Shown here: in pieces, positions 19,868-28,847 of the stretch | Numbering within the stretch: the first letter of the stretch is position 1 | How the letters are laid out: the number at the start of each line of letters is the position of its first letter | Origin: Beijerinckiaceae bacterium | GTDB lineage: Bacteria > Pseudomonadota > Alphaproteobacteria > Rhizobiales > Beijerinckiaceae | Assembly: GCA_947478455.1 (NCBI GenBank) | Contig: CANJWR010000005.1 | Location: forward strand, 1-59,474 | Reading direction: 5' to 3' | Length of the DNA: 59,474 nt | Notes under the pieces: model-generated | What the model saw: only the letters and a program-made list of their open reading frames with translations | Told to the model about the DNA's origin: nothing | The model's database searches: none | Translations under genes and position numbers: made by a program

Positions 19868-20649
19868 GCACGCGACTGCTCGACCGCTCGCCGCTCTACG
19901 CGCAGGTGGCGCAGGAGATTCTGGCCGGCATCAATCATGGCGAACATGCTGTCGGCTCCCTGCTCCCGACAGAGCTTGAACTGTGCTCGGCCTTTAATGT
20001 GAGCCGCGTCACCATAAGGGGCGCGCTGCGCGAACTCGAAATGCGCGGCATCATTTCGCGACAGGCCGGCGTAGGCACGCGTGTCGAGCGCAAGACACCG
20101 CGCGAGCGCTTCATTCACGAAAGCAGCTCGGTGCAGGATGTTTTGCAATTCACACAGGAACTGACGTTCCGACGCAGGACGTCCACTCTCATTTTGCTCG
20201 ACGCCATGTTGGCGCATATGATCGGGGCTCATGAAGGTGCGCGCTTTCTGCGCATCGAGGGTCTGCGGGTCGCGGCGTCTGGAACCCCCATCTGTCATTC
20301 GACGCATTACATTCCGGCTGAATTTCAAACCGCAGCCGAAGAATTGGACGGTCAGAAGGGCTCGCTTGCGGCGCTTCTGGCGCAGCGCGTCGGGCATGAG
20401 ATCGACGAACTGGATCAAACCATCGATGCGGTGAACCTCGACAAGGCAGAGGCGAAACTGCTCGGCGTGAAGGAAAACGAAGCCGCGCTCGCCACATGGC
20501 GGCGGTATCGGGCCGAAGGCGGCCTCCTGATTGTGGCGACGCGCAGTCTGTTCCCGAAAGACCGCTATTCCTATTCGCTGCGCAATCGCCGCGACAAGAC
20601 CATCATGGAACGCCCGCGGCTGCCGCGACTGGTGGGGAAACGCGGATGA
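19864..20649 (+). CDS. GntR-family regulator, HutC/UTRA subfamily
   Basis: The 261-residue protein has an N-terminal GntR winged helix (about residues 10-75; LLPTELELCSAFNVSRVTIR, GALRELEMRGIISRQ) and a C-terminal UTRA ligand-binding domain (about 95-240). It sits inside the operon it probably controls, overlapping both neighbours by 4 bp. The inducer is probably the imported acid or its CoA ester. Confidence 0.93.
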   Translation: MSTRLLDRSPLYAQVAQEILAGINHGEHAVGSLLPTELELCSAFNVSRVTIRGALRELEMRGIISRQAGVGTRVERKTPRERFIHESSSVQDVLQFTQELTFRRRTSTLILLDAMLAHMIGAHEGARFLRIEGLRVAASGTPICHSTHYIPAEFQTAAEELDGQKGSLAALLAQRVGHEIDELDQTIDAVNLDKAEAKLLGVKENEAALATWRRYRAEGGLLIVATRSLFPKDRYSYSLRNRRDKTIMERPRLPRLVGKRG

Positions 20650-21497
20650 GATTCAATTCCATTGCCGATCTGCCCGCGATCCTGTTCGTGCCCGGGCATA
20701 AGCCTGAGCTCTTCGACAAAGCCATTGCGGGCAAGCCGCCCGCCATCGTGATCGACCTTGAAGACGCCGTGTCGATCGACCGCAAGGCGGACGCGCGCTC
20801 GGTCGTGCATCACTGGTTCGCATCGCGTGTGCCGAACGAAACATTCGCCGGACTTCGCATCAACAGTCCGACAAATCGCGTTGGACTCATGGATATGGCG
20901 CGATTCTTCGATGGATCCATTCGGGTCGACTTTCTTGTACTGCCGAAAGTTGAATCGGCCTACGAAGTTCAACTCATTCATCGCCTGTCAGAAGGAACGC
21001 CGCTGATCTGCACCATCGAGAGCGCGTTGGGTCTGCGGCATGCCTTCGACATTGCACATGCGGCGCCAAGCGTTGCGGCGCTGGGATTTGGCGGCGCCGA
21101 TCTCGCTGCTGACCTGCGCGCCTCGATGGAATGGGAGCCGATGCTGCCGGCGCGCGCAACTCTCGTGCAGGCGGCCGCAGCGGCGGGCGTCGGCGCGCTC
21201 GATGTTCCTTATCTGGATTTGCGTGACGATTCAGGGCTTGCGGCCGATTGCGGGCGCGCAAAAGCAATGGGCTTCACCGGGAAGTTTTCAATTCATCCGC
21301 GCCATGTCGGCGGCATCGTGGACGCCTTTTTGCCGACCGAGCAGGAGGCTGTGAAGGCGAGAAGCATTCTGGCTGCGGCCGAAAGCAGCCGGGGCAATGC
21401 GGTCGCCCATGAGGGTCGCATGATCGACGAGGCGATTCTGCGCAGCGCCCGACGCACAGTCGCGCTCGCCGCCGCCAGAGAAGGAAATGTCCGATGA
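20646..21497 (+). CDS. CitE-like CoA-ester lyase (HpcH/HpaI superfamily)
   Basis: This 283-residue lyase belongs to the citrate lyase beta / malyl-CoA / citramalyl-CoA lyase group, which cleaves beta-hydroxyacyl-CoA to acetyl- or propionyl-CoA plus a 2-oxoacid using Mg2+. It shows VIDLEDAV near residue 39, LRINSP, LPKVES, the metal-ligand Glu in CTIESALGL, GFGGADLAADL and the C-terminal KFSIHPRHV. The start at 20646 overlaps the GntR stop (ATGA); an in-frame upstream extension inside gntR is ignored. Next to a MaoC hydratase and CoA-transferase it fits the third step of a CoA-dependent cleavage path. Confidence 0.88.
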   Translation: MRFNSIADLPAILFVPGHKPELFDKAIAGKPPAIVIDLEDAVSIDRKADARSVVHHWFASRVPNETFAGLRINSPTNRVGLMDMARFFDGSIRVDFLVLPKVESAYEVQLIHRLSEGTPLICTIESALGLRHAFDIAHAAPSVAALGFGGADLAADLRASMEWEPMLPARATLVQAAAAAGVGALDVPYLDLRDDSGLAADCGRAKAMGFTGKFSIHPRHVGGIVDAFLPTEQEAVKARSILAAAESSRGNAVAHEGRMIDEAILRSARRTVALAAAREGNVR

Positions 21498-22537
21498 CCT
21501 TTTACGCCTATTCGCAGGCCGGCGAGAACCGCTTTCAGGAGAGGTTCGGACTCGATTTCGAGGACTTTCGTCCGGGTCAGAAATTCCGTCACCGTCCGGG
21601 CGTGACGCTCTCACAGCAGGATAATCTGGACGAAGCGCTCGACACGATGAATGCAGCCATGCTGCACTTCGACGCCAATTATGCGGCAAAGACCATGTGG
21701 AAGCGTCCTCTGATGGTCAGCACCATCACGCTTCAGCGTACTGTCGGAATGAGTTCGAAAACATTCGGGCGTCGTCGCTCAATTTTACGATTCGACAAGA
21801 TTGCGCTCACGAAGCCCGTCTTCGGAGGCGATACACTTTATGCCGAATCCGAAATTATGGACTGCGCGCCAGGCGGCGATAGCGACGTCGGCAATGTGAC
21901 GATCTGCGCGCTGGCCATCAACGGTGAAGGCGTCGAGGTCGCGCGGATCATCTATACGGCGGAGATCTATCGTCGCGGATGCGGGCCCGATTCCGGCGCG
22001 CGGCCTCTCGCAGAGGCGCGGTTTGCCGCTTGGCGCGAGGATGAAGCAAATGTCTTCACCGAACAGGTCGGAATTTTCTTCGAAGATTTCCGTATCGGCG
22101 AGACCTTCATTCACAATCCACGTCGTTCTTTTTACTGGAACGAGGCGGTCGAGCATTCGTGGCGTTCGCTGGAATTGAACCCGGCGTTTCATGATCTCGA
22201 ATGGATCAGGACGAATGCCGGAGGCCGGCAGCGGATTGCAGAAACTTTTGTGATTACAGCTGCGACTGCGCCTTCGACGCGCACATTCGGGCGCGTGGTG
22301 GCCAATCTCGGCTGGTCCGATATAGAATTGCCGCATCCGGTCTATGCCGGTGACACGTTGGAATCCGAATCGACCATTCTGGACAAGCGCGATTCCCAGT
22401 CGCGTCCGAACGAGGGAATTCTGTCGGTTGAAACGCGCGCCTTCAATCAGGATCGCAAGCTCGTACTCTCCTACAAGCGCAATCTGCTGGTTTACCGCCG
22501 CGCGGCGGAAAACCCCTATGCGGCAGCAGGATATTGA
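21494..22537 (+). CDS. Double-hotdog MaoC-like acyl-CoA hydratase (mesaconyl-CoA hydratase-like)
   Basis: This 347-residue protein consists of two hotdog domains (about 15-165 and 180-340). Each starts with a similar phrase (LDFEDFRPGQKFRH and IFFEDFRIGETFIH) and contains a PV(F/Y)(G/A)GDTL turn (PVFGGDTLYAESE and PVYAGDTLESES). Length and layout resemble mesaconyl-CoA hydratase (Mch) and related itaconyl-CoA hydratases rather than single-domain MaoC enzymes. It probably adds water to an enoyl-CoA to form the substrate of the adjacent lyase. Its start overlaps the lyase stop by 4 bp. The exact substrate is inferred only from context. Confidence 0.8.
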   Translation: MTFYAYSQAGENRFQERFGLDFEDFRPGQKFRHRPGVTLSQQDNLDEALDTMNAAMLHFDANYAAKTMWKRPLMVSTITLQRTVGMSSKTFGRRRSILRFDKIALTKPVFGGDTLYAESEIMDCAPGGDSDVGNVTICALAINGEGVEVARIIYTAEIYRRGCGPDSGARPLAEARFAAWREDEANVFTEQVGIFFEDFRIGETFIHNPRRSFYWNEAVEHSWRSLELNPAFHDLEWIRTNAGGRQRIAETFVITAATAPSTRTFGRVVANLGWSDIELPHPVYAGDTLESESTILDKRDSQSRPNEGILSVETRAFNQDRKLVLSYKRNLLVYRRAAENPYAAAGY

Positions 22538-22543
22538 AGCGCC

Positions 22544-24343
22544 ATGACTGACGTCGCCGCCAGCATCGCCACACAGACACGGGCCCCCAAGGCTTCCGGG
22601 TCGCGTGGTCTTGCGGGGCGCGTCTGGATCGGATCACTTCTCGTCCTGCTGACGATGCTGGTCTTGTATCCGCTGTTCATGCTGCTGCTCGGCGCGATGT
22701 CGAAAGTTGGGCCGCTATCGGCGGACTTTTCGATATGGGCGATCAATTTCGAGCGGCTTGTCGGCGTCGCCACCCATGCCACTGCCCAGCGCGCTTTGAT
22801 GAATTCGTTCATCACTTGCGGCCTCGGCACATTGCTGGCGCTGGTGATCGGGCTTTTCTTTGCATGGATGACGGAGCGCACCGATACCCCCGGGAAACAG
22901 GTGATCGGACTGGTCGGGCTGTTTCCGCTTTTTGTGCCGCCGCTGGTGGCGGCGATTGCGTGGTCACTGCTGGGCTCGCCACGCACCGGCCTTCTGAATG
23001 TTGTGATCGGCGCGACGGGCCTGCCGTTCAGGCTGAACATGTTTTCCTACGAGGGAATCATCTTCGTCTTCGGCGTCTATTACGCGCCTTACGTTTATCT
23101 CTTTGCGGCGGCGGCTTTGCGCAACATGGACGCCTCTCTGGAAGAAGCCGCGGCCATCGCGGGCGTCGGGCCAATGCGAACGCTGTTCACCATCACCATG
23201 CCGGTGATTGCGCCATCGCTCGGCTCTGCGGCGCTCCTGTGTTTCGTGGTGACGCTCGGCGTCTGGGGCGTTCCGGCCATTCTGGGAACGCAGGCGAAAA
23301 TTCCGGCGATCACCACCTATATTTATACGCTGTTTCAGGGTAATCCGCCGGACTATGCGGGCGCGGCGGCGGCCTCAATCTATCTGGTGCTGATCACCGG
23401 AATCGGCGTGCTGCTGCAGCGCTGGCTACATTCCTCACGCAACGCAGTGACCGTAACGGGCAAGTCGACACGTCCGCGTGTGATGACGCTTGGCCGGTGG
23501 AAATATCTGACGCTCGCCATCGGCATTCTCTACCTGCTGATCGCAGTAGTGATTCCGATGCTGGCGCTGATGTTCATCGCATTCCGGCGCTTCATTTTCG
23601 TGGCCTCGTTCAGCGCCATGTTCGACACAAGCCTTTTCGGCTGGGCCAATTTCGACAAGCTCTTTGCCGACCCGCACACAATGCTGTCGATCTGGAATTC
23701 GCTCATCGTCGGCGTGACGACGGCAGCGCTGGGCTCCGTTCTTTGCTTTGCGCTGGGTTATACGATTGTGCGTACGCGCCTGCCGGGACGCAGCGTGCTC
23801 GACATTGTGGCGACATTGCCGGTTGCGGTGCCTAGCCTCGTGATCGGTATTTCGTATCTGTGGGCGTGGATCGCAATTCCCATCGGCCTTTATGGAACGC
23901 TCGGCATTCTGGTTCTGGCCTCACTGGCGCGCTATCTACCGGATGCCATGAAGAGCATGACCGGCACGCTGGGTCAGGCGCATCGCGAGCTTGAAGAAGC
24001 GTCGTGGGTTTGCGGCACGGGCGTTCTGGCGACCATCGCGCGCATCATTCTGCCGATCACATGGTCAGGCGTCGCGGCTGCGGCGCTGCTGATCTTCGTC
24101 CTGTCGATCCGCGAATATGGCGCGACGCTGTTTCTCTACAACAACAGAACCGTGCTGATGCCGCTTCTGCTTGTACAATTGATCGAAGTTTCCAATCTGG
24201 GCATTGTGGCCGCCTATAGTCTGCTGCAAGTCGCCGTCTTGATTGGATTGACCGCCGTCGGATGGGCCATTGCGCGCATCAGCCGCCGGCTTGGAACCGC
24301 ACGTCCAACAAAAATATCGACCCGAGAGGGAGCTAACGCATGA
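22544..24343 (+). CDS. ABC importer permease, Fe3+/thiamine type, fused dimer
   Basis: The 599-residue membrane protein holds two homologous permease halves of about six helices each (about 30-300 and 320-590), as in FbpB/ThiP. Each half carries an EAA-type loop that docks the ATPase: SLEEAAAIAGVGPMRTLFTI in the first, RELEEASWVCGTGVLATIAR in the second. One fused gene can thus supply both membrane subunits. It begins six bases after the hydratase stop and ends overlapping the binding-protein gene. Confidence 0.92.
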   Translation: MTDVAASIATQTRAPKASGSRGLAGRVWIGSLLVLLTMLVLYPLFMLLLGAMSKVGPLSADFSIWAINFERLVGVATHATAQRALMNSFITCGLGTLLALVIGLFFAWMTERTDTPGKQVIGLVGLFPLFVPPLVAAIAWSLLGSPRTGLLNVVIGATGLPFRLNMFSYEGIIFVFGVYYAPYVYLFAAAALRNMDASLEEAAAIAGVGPMRTLFTITMPVIAPSLGSAALLCFVVTLGVWGVPAILGTQAKIPAITTYIYTLFQGNPPDYAGAAAASIYLVLITGIGVLLQRWLHSSRNAVTVTGKSTRPRVMTLGRWKYLTLAIGILYLLIAVVIPMLALMFIAFRRFIFVASFSAMFDTSLFGWANFDKLFADPHTMLSIWNSLIVGVTTAALGSVLCFALGYTIVRTRLPGRSVLDIVATLPVAVPSLVIGISYLWAWIAIPIGLYGTLGILVLASLARYLPDAMKSMTGTLGQAHRELEEASWVCGTGVLATIARIILPITWSGVAAAALLIFVLSIREYGATLFLYNNRTVLMPLLLVQLIEVSNLGIVAAYSLLQVAVLIGLTAVGWAIARISRRLGTARPTKISTREGANA

Positions 24344-25383
24344 ACAGGATATCAGGCATGACTCTCAAAACGCATATTTCAGCTTCGCTCACCGTCACTC
24401 TTGCGGGAACGTTTCTGGCCACGACTGCGCTTGCGCAGACGCCTGCTTTCAATGCCGAGCGCATCGAGGCGGCGAAAAAGGAAGGCGCTCTGTCGCTCTT
24501 TACGGCGAACCTGCCCGATCTGATGCAATCGCTTGTGGCGAAATTCAATTCGCGTTTTCCTTTCATCAAGGTGGAAGTCGTGCGCCTCGCCAATCCGCCA
24601 CTGATTGCGCGCGTCGAGGCAGAATCCACAACGGGCCGCCTGACGGCTGACATGATGGAAACGACCGATCTGAACGACGCCAAAAAGCTCGAAAATATTT
24701 TCGAGGACTATGCGCCGCCGAATGCGAGCGCCTTTCCGCCGGCTTCGCAGATTTCGAAAAAGTTCTGGCCCATGTGCGGCGCCGCCTATGTGGTGATGGT
24801 GAACACCGCTCTGGTCACCAAGATGCCCTCCAAACTCGACGATATGCTCGATCCCGCTCTCAAGGGCCGCGTCGGCACCGTATTGCCGGGCGCAGGCGGA
24901 ACTTCCTGGGCCATTGCGCTGATGCAACGCGTCAAGAAGGGTGATGACTGGTGGCAGAAGTTCGCCGACCAGAAGCCGCTGACCTTCCAGAGTTCCGTTC
25001 CGCTGGGCACAGCAGTCGCCAGCGGCGAATTGTTGATGGGCTTTGCGCCGCTCATCGCGGTCGCGCCGTTACAGAAGCAGGGCGCGCCGGTTGCGGCTAT
25101 CGGTCTCGACGACGGCATTCCGGCAGCGGTGACGACTGGCGGCGTTGTGAAAGGTGCGAAGAACCCCAATGCGGCGCGCCTGTTCATGGACTGGGCGACA
25201 TCCGAGGAAGGCCAGAACACCTACTCGGAACTTGGCTGCGCGTCGGTGTTGCCGGGCATCAAGCTGCCGAGCGCCATGAAGGTCGACAAGGGCCAGGTCT
25301 GGGTTCCGCCCTTCGCCGAATATGCCGGGCGTCAGGCCGCTTGGATCGCCGAATGGAACAAGATGTACGGCGTGAACCAGTAA
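24340..25383 (+). CDS. ABC importer periplasmic binding protein, Fe3+-type (SBP family 1)
   Basis: The 347-residue precursor carries a signal peptide of about 32 residues ending near TTALAQ, followed by a mature start RIEAAKKEGALSLFTANLP typical of FbpA/FutA-type binding proteins. This fold also serves organic acids and phosphonates, so the name does not imply iron; no Tyr-Tyr iron-binding pair is obvious. GAGAGGGAG precedes ATG 24340, which overlaps the permease stop. Its place between permease and ATPase makes it the substrate receptor for this operon, probably for the acid degraded by the upstream enzymes. Confidence 0.9.
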   Translation: MNRISGMTLKTHISASLTVTLAGTFLATTALAQTPAFNAERIEAAKKEGALSLFTANLPDLMQSLVAKFNSRFPFIKVEVVRLANPPLIARVEAESTTGRLTADMMETTDLNDAKKLENIFEDYAPPNASAFPPASQISKKFWPMCGAAYVVMVNTALVTKMPSKLDDMLDPALKGRVGTVLPGAGGTSWAIALMQRVKKGDDWWQKFADQKPLTFQSSVPLGTAVASGELLMGFAPLIAVAPLQKQGAPVAAIGLDDGIPAAVTTGGVVKGAKNPNAARLFMDWATSEEGQNTYSELGCASVLPGIKLPSAMKVDKGQVWVPPFAEYAGRQAAWIAEWNKMYGVNQ

Positions 25384-25386
25384 GCC

Positions 25387-26484
25387 ATGTCGCTGGAACT
25401 GACGGTCGACAAAGTCGGCAAGATCTTTGCCCCGAATGCACGGGCCGTTGATGCGGTGAGCTTCAGCGTGCCTGCGGGCGATATTGCCGTTTTGCTGGGG
25501 CCGTCAGGATGCGGCAAGACCACCATGCTGCGCATGGTGGCTGGACTTGAAACGCCGACGGAAGGAACGATCACCTGCGGCCCGCGTATTTTTTCGCGGG
25601 CCGATGACGCTCTGTTCGTTCCGCCACAATATCGCAATCTGGCGATGGTGTTTCAGTCCTACGCGATCTGGCCGCATATGAGTGTGGCGCAAAATGTCGA
25701 ATACCCTCTGAAACGGCGCGGACTTTCACGTAGCGAGCGGCGCGAGAAGGTGATGCAGGCATTGACTTTGGTCGGGCTCGAAAAGCTCGGCGACCGCTCG
25801 TCTTCAGCGTTGAGCGGCGGGCAGATGCAGCGCGTCGCTCTGGCGCGCAGCATGGCTTATTCGCCCGATCTGCTTTTGCTCGACGAACCGATGAGCAATC
25901 TCGATCCGGAACTGCGCGGCCGGCTGCGCAACGATCTTCGACATATCATCAAGCAGGCGGGGTTGACGGCCCTTTATGTCACGCACGATCAGGAAGAGGC
26001 GGCGGCGCTCGCCGACAGGATCGGCGTTATGAGCAACGGCAGGCTGCTGCAGTTTTCACCGACCGAAACCCTGTTCGGTCGCCCAGCCCACCCGGATGTG
26101 GCCAAGTTTACCGGCGCAAGCAATCTGATGATTGCGAATGTGGCTGGCCGTACAGGCGAATTCGCCGATGTCATAGACCAGAACGGTTTTTGTCTGCGGG
26201 CTACAGCTATTGACGATCTGCGCGAGGGCGAACCGACACGCATTCTGTTTCGTCCGGAAAATGTGCGTCTTGCAAAGCCGACCGAGGCTGCTACCGCGCA
26301 AGCCCCGCAGGGCAAGATTGTCGAGCGGCAATATCTGGGCGGACAGGCTGTCTATGTGGTGGAGACCGGCGGCGCGCGGATCGAGGCAACCGACCTCGGA
26401 ACGACAACGCGCTGGAAAGTGGGAGAAGATGTCTCCCTGTCAGTGGACCCGCTCGGCGCGTGGGCCTACCGGGCAGATACCTAG
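25387..26484 (+). CDS. ABC importer ATP-binding protein
   Basis: The 365-residue ATPase has Walker A GPSGCGKTT, MVFQSYAIWPHMSV (Q-loop), the signature LSGGQMQRVALARSM, Walker B LLLLDEPMSNLDPE, THDQEEAAAL (switch) and a C-terminal TOBE region from about residue 285. It completes the importer three bases after the binding-protein stop. It is the last gene of the operon; no hairpin terminator was seen after it. Confidence 0.92.
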   Translation: MSLELTVDKVGKIFAPNARAVDAVSFSVPAGDIAVLLGPSGCGKTTMLRMVAGLETPTEGTITCGPRIFSRADDALFVPPQYRNLAMVFQSYAIWPHMSVAQNVEYPLKRRGLSRSERREKVMQALTLVGLEKLGDRSSSALSGGQMQRVALARSMAYSPDLLLLDEPMSNLDPELRGRLRNDLRHIIKQAGLTALYVTHDQEEAAALADRIGVMSNGRLLQFSPTETLFGRPAHPDVAKFTGASNLMIANVAGRTGEFADVIDQNGFCLRATAIDDLREGEPTRILFRPENVRLAKPTEAATAQAPQGKIVERQYLGGQAVYVVETGGARIEATDLGTTTRWKVGEDVSLSVDPLGAWAYRADT

Positions 26485-26497
26485 ATCAGGGCCGGAA

Positions 26498-26623
26498 TCA
26501 GGCGACGCGGACGCGGCTCCACATGGCGCGGGCGAGACCGCTCACCGCGACCAGAAACAGAGCACCGGCAAACAGCAGGCCTGCTTCGATGATCATGAAA
26601 AATCTGGATGTCGCTTGAAGCAT
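26498..26623 (-). CDS. Possible 41-aa single-span membrane protein
   Basis: An ATG at 26623 opens a 41-residue frame with one clear hydrophobic stretch (MIIEAGLLFAGALFLVAVSG, residues 10-29) and a basic end (MWSRVRVRVA-like), giving an inside-positive C-terminus. Third codon positions are mostly G or C, as in real genes here. The ribosome site is weak (GCGGA about ten bases upstream). A TTGTCA hexamer on the same strand, revcomp of 26712-26717, could be a -35 box. I do not recognise a family. Confidence 0.38.
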   Translation of the reverse strand: MLQATSRFFMIIEAGLLFAGALFLVAVSGLARAMWSRVRVA

Positions 26624-26850
26624 TGCAGATGTCCGCGTTGGAATGGAGATGATCTGCCGGGGTTCGCCGGCGCAGCTACCCCCTAGAAGACCCGAAAGTG
26701 TAAACGTACGGTGACAACGCGCGACGGGACCGACAGCCAGCCGCGCCTGACCCAGACCCGGCCAGCGCCCAGAACGTTCTCCGGGGATCGGAATTCGCCC
26801 TATTTCGCAGTAAACTCGGATAAATTCGAATCAACCGGGAGGGCTGCCAT
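26624..26850. other. Intergenic region with short symmetric box, no gene seen
   Basis: With the small frame at 26498-26623 this forms the 366-bp gap between the ABC operon and the next binding-protein gene. It contains CTACCCCCTAG (26676-26686), whose ends are inverted (CTA/TAG), and GTACGGTGACAAC nearby. GGGAGGG at 26838-26844 is the ribosome site of the gene starting at 26851. I see no terminator or RNA gene. Confidence 0.4.
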
Positions 26851-27906
26851 ATGAATCACGTGAGGGCGCTTGCGCTCAAGATTCTGTTCACCATCCTGAT
26901 CATTTGTGCTGCGGAAGGCGACCGCACCGCCAGAGCGCAGACCGTCGAGCAATTCTACTCCGGCCGAACAATCACAATGTTTGTCGGCGTCGCTCCCGGC
27001 GGATTGAATGATGTGGCGGCCCGGCTGGTTTCACGGCATTTCGGGCGGTTCATCCCGGGCGAACCCAGATTCGTGGTCCAGAACCTGCCGGGCGTCGGAA
27101 GCATCGCACTCACCAACCGGTTGATGAGCCTGTTCGAGCGCAACGGCTCGGTGCTGGCGATGGTGGACCGCGGCGCGGCCCAGCTTGCCGTTCAGGGCGA
27201 GGCGCAGGTCAAATATGATCCGCAGGCGCTGACCTGGCTCGGGAGCCTCTCGTCCTACGCGAATGACGCCTATTTTCTCGCCGTGAACGCCTCAAGCGCA
27301 ATCAAATCCGTCGATGATCTGCGCAAGCCGATGACGACCATGCAGGTCGGCACAGTGCCGGGGGCGACCAACCACACATTCGCACTTCTGGCGCGCGACG
27401 TTCTGAGCCTGAACATCAATGTCATCCGCGGCTACGCCAATTCGCCGGCAATCTTTCTGGCGACCGAACGCGGCGAACTCGACGGCAATGTGACGAGCCT
27501 GTCGTCGGTGCGCGTTGGCCAGCGGGCCTTGTGGGAGGCCGGAAAGATTCGGCCGCTTGTTCAATTCGGCAGAATGACCCGCCACCCGGATCTGGCGAAT
27601 GTGCCAACCGCGCGGGAACTGACCAGTGATCCCGATGTTCTGGCGCTGATCGAGTTTGCCGAACTGCCGTTCCTGATGGCGCTGCCCTTCGTGGCGCCAC
27701 CCGACATTCCGGCAGATCGCGCACGCGCGTTGCGGGATGGCTTTATGGCGATGACGAAGGACATGGCGTTTCTGGAAGACGCCGAAAAGCTCCGTATGGA
27801 GATCAGCCCCGTCGACGCGAAGGCGCTCGGCGAACTGATCCGCCGCTCCAACAGTACGCCCAAAAGTGTGATCGAACGCTACAACCAGCTCTTCGCCGAG
27901 AAATAG
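26851..27906 (+). CDS. Tripartite tricarboxylate-type binding protein (Bug/TctC family), orphan
   Basis: The 351-residue precursor has a signal peptide of about 29 residues ending at ARAQ. The Bug-family pattern follows: VEQFYSGRTITMFVGVAPGG, an Asp in the NDVAARLVSRHF helix, IPGEPRFVVQNLPGVGS, and PTARELT with PPDIPADRARALRDG towards the C-terminus. Bug proteins bind carboxylates and related small metabolites. No TctA/TctB membrane genes are nearby, so it must share a transporter or act as a sensor. GGGAGGG precedes the start. Its stop abuts the stop of the convergent dehydrogenase gene. Confidence 0.88.
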   Translation: MNHVRALALKILFTILIICAAEGDRTARAQTVEQFYSGRTITMFVGVAPGGLNDVAARLVSRHFGRFIPGEPRFVVQNLPGVGSIALTNRLMSLFERNGSVLAMVDRGAAQLAVQGEAQVKYDPQALTWLGSLSSYANDAYFLAVNASSAIKSVDDLRKPMTTMQVGTVPGATNHTFALLARDVLSLNINVIRGYANSPAIFLATERGELDGNVTSLSSVRVGQRALWEAGKIRPLVQFGRMTRHPDLANVPTARELTSDPDVLALIEFAELPFLMALPFVAPPDIPADRARALRDGFMAMTKDMAFLEDAEKLRMEISPVDAKALGELIRRSNSTPKSVIERYNQLFAEK

Positions 27907-28749
27907 CTATTCGGCGGCTTTGACGGCCGGAGGCGCCTTCGCCTTGCGGATCGCGCCGCGCTCCTGCGCGTTGGCCACCGACCGGCACAATTCACTGTTG
28001 CGGCCGATGTCGTCGACCATCATGGCTGCCTCACGCATTTCGGCGGCGCGACGAATCCCGTGTTGTTCGACGCGCTGGCCCATGTAACGGGCGAGATCGG
28101 CGAAATCGATGGATGGCCAGGTTTCGCCGAGGCTACCGTAAACTTCCTTCTCGACGTCCCATGCTTTTGCGGCCGCCGCGCAATCGACGATCAGCGCCTC
28201 GATGCCCTTGATCATGATGCTGCGACAGAGCTTCATGGCGGAAGCGCGGCCCGGTTCTTTCGAGACCGGCGTGATGTTCATGCCGAACGGATTGAGCAGG
28301 TCTGCGGCTTCCTGCGCGTAGGGCCCGCCGCCGAGAATCGGAACCTTTATGCCCGGCCCCGGCACAGGCTGCATGACAGCGCCTTCAACATAGTGTGCAC
28401 CGCTGGGCTCGACCTTGCCGAAGGCGTTCTTCTTCGTCACCGGCGAGGCGGAGTTGATGTCGAAAAACACCTGCCCCGGTTTGAGATAGCTGGCGGCCTG
28501 CTCGGCCACGCCCGCAACCGCATCGGCCGTCACAGCGGAAATGACCAGACGCGCGCCGGAGGCTGCATCGGCGGCGCTGGCGGCGGGCCGCACACCGTTC
28601 TGGCGGGCGTCGTCGCGCCATGCGGCGCCGTTAGCCGGATCGTCGAACAGAATGTCATAGACGGCGATTTCGACGCCGCCCGTCTGGAGCAATTCGCGGG
28701 TGAAGATGTGCCCGACTTCGCCATAACCGATGATTGCCAGTTTGAGCAT
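27907..28749 (-). CDS. NAD(P)-dependent beta-hydroxyacid dehydrogenase-like protein (DUF1932 C-terminus)
   Basis: The 280-residue protein begins with a Rossmann motif LAIIGYGEVGHIFTRELL, has FFDINSASPVTKKN as the 6PGDH/HIBADH-type substrate loop, and PGRASAMKLCRSIMIKGIEAL, which holds the catalytic Lys region. The C-terminal part matches the DUF1932 type rather than the NAD_binding_11 domain. Such enzymes oxidise beta-hydroxyacids. The extreme C-terminus (IRKAKAPPAVKAAE) is Ala/Lys/Pro-rich. It is convergent with the Bug gene and divergent from the phosphoesterase. Its substrate is unknown. Confidence 0.8.
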   Translation of the reverse strand: MLKLAIIGYGEVGHIFTRELLQTGGVEIAVYDILFDDPANGAAWRDDARQNGVRPAASAADAASGARLVISAVTADAVAGVAEQAASYLKPGQVFFDINSASPVTKKNAFGKVEPSGAHYVEGAVMQPVPGPGIKVPILGGGPYAQEAADLLNPFGMNITPVSKEPGRASAMKLCRSIMIKGIEALIVDCAAAAKAWDVEKEVYGSLGETWPSIDFADLARYMGQRVEQHGIRRAAEMREAAMMVDDIGRNSELCRSVANAQERGAIRKAKAPPAVKAAE

Positions 28750-28847
28750 AGCCCTGCCCGCTTCGTTGGAAATGTAGCCCTATATGCCATTCGGTTGGGC
28801 CAGACGCAAAGTCGCTCTCTCCCTTTCCCGCCGCCACGACCTCGCAT

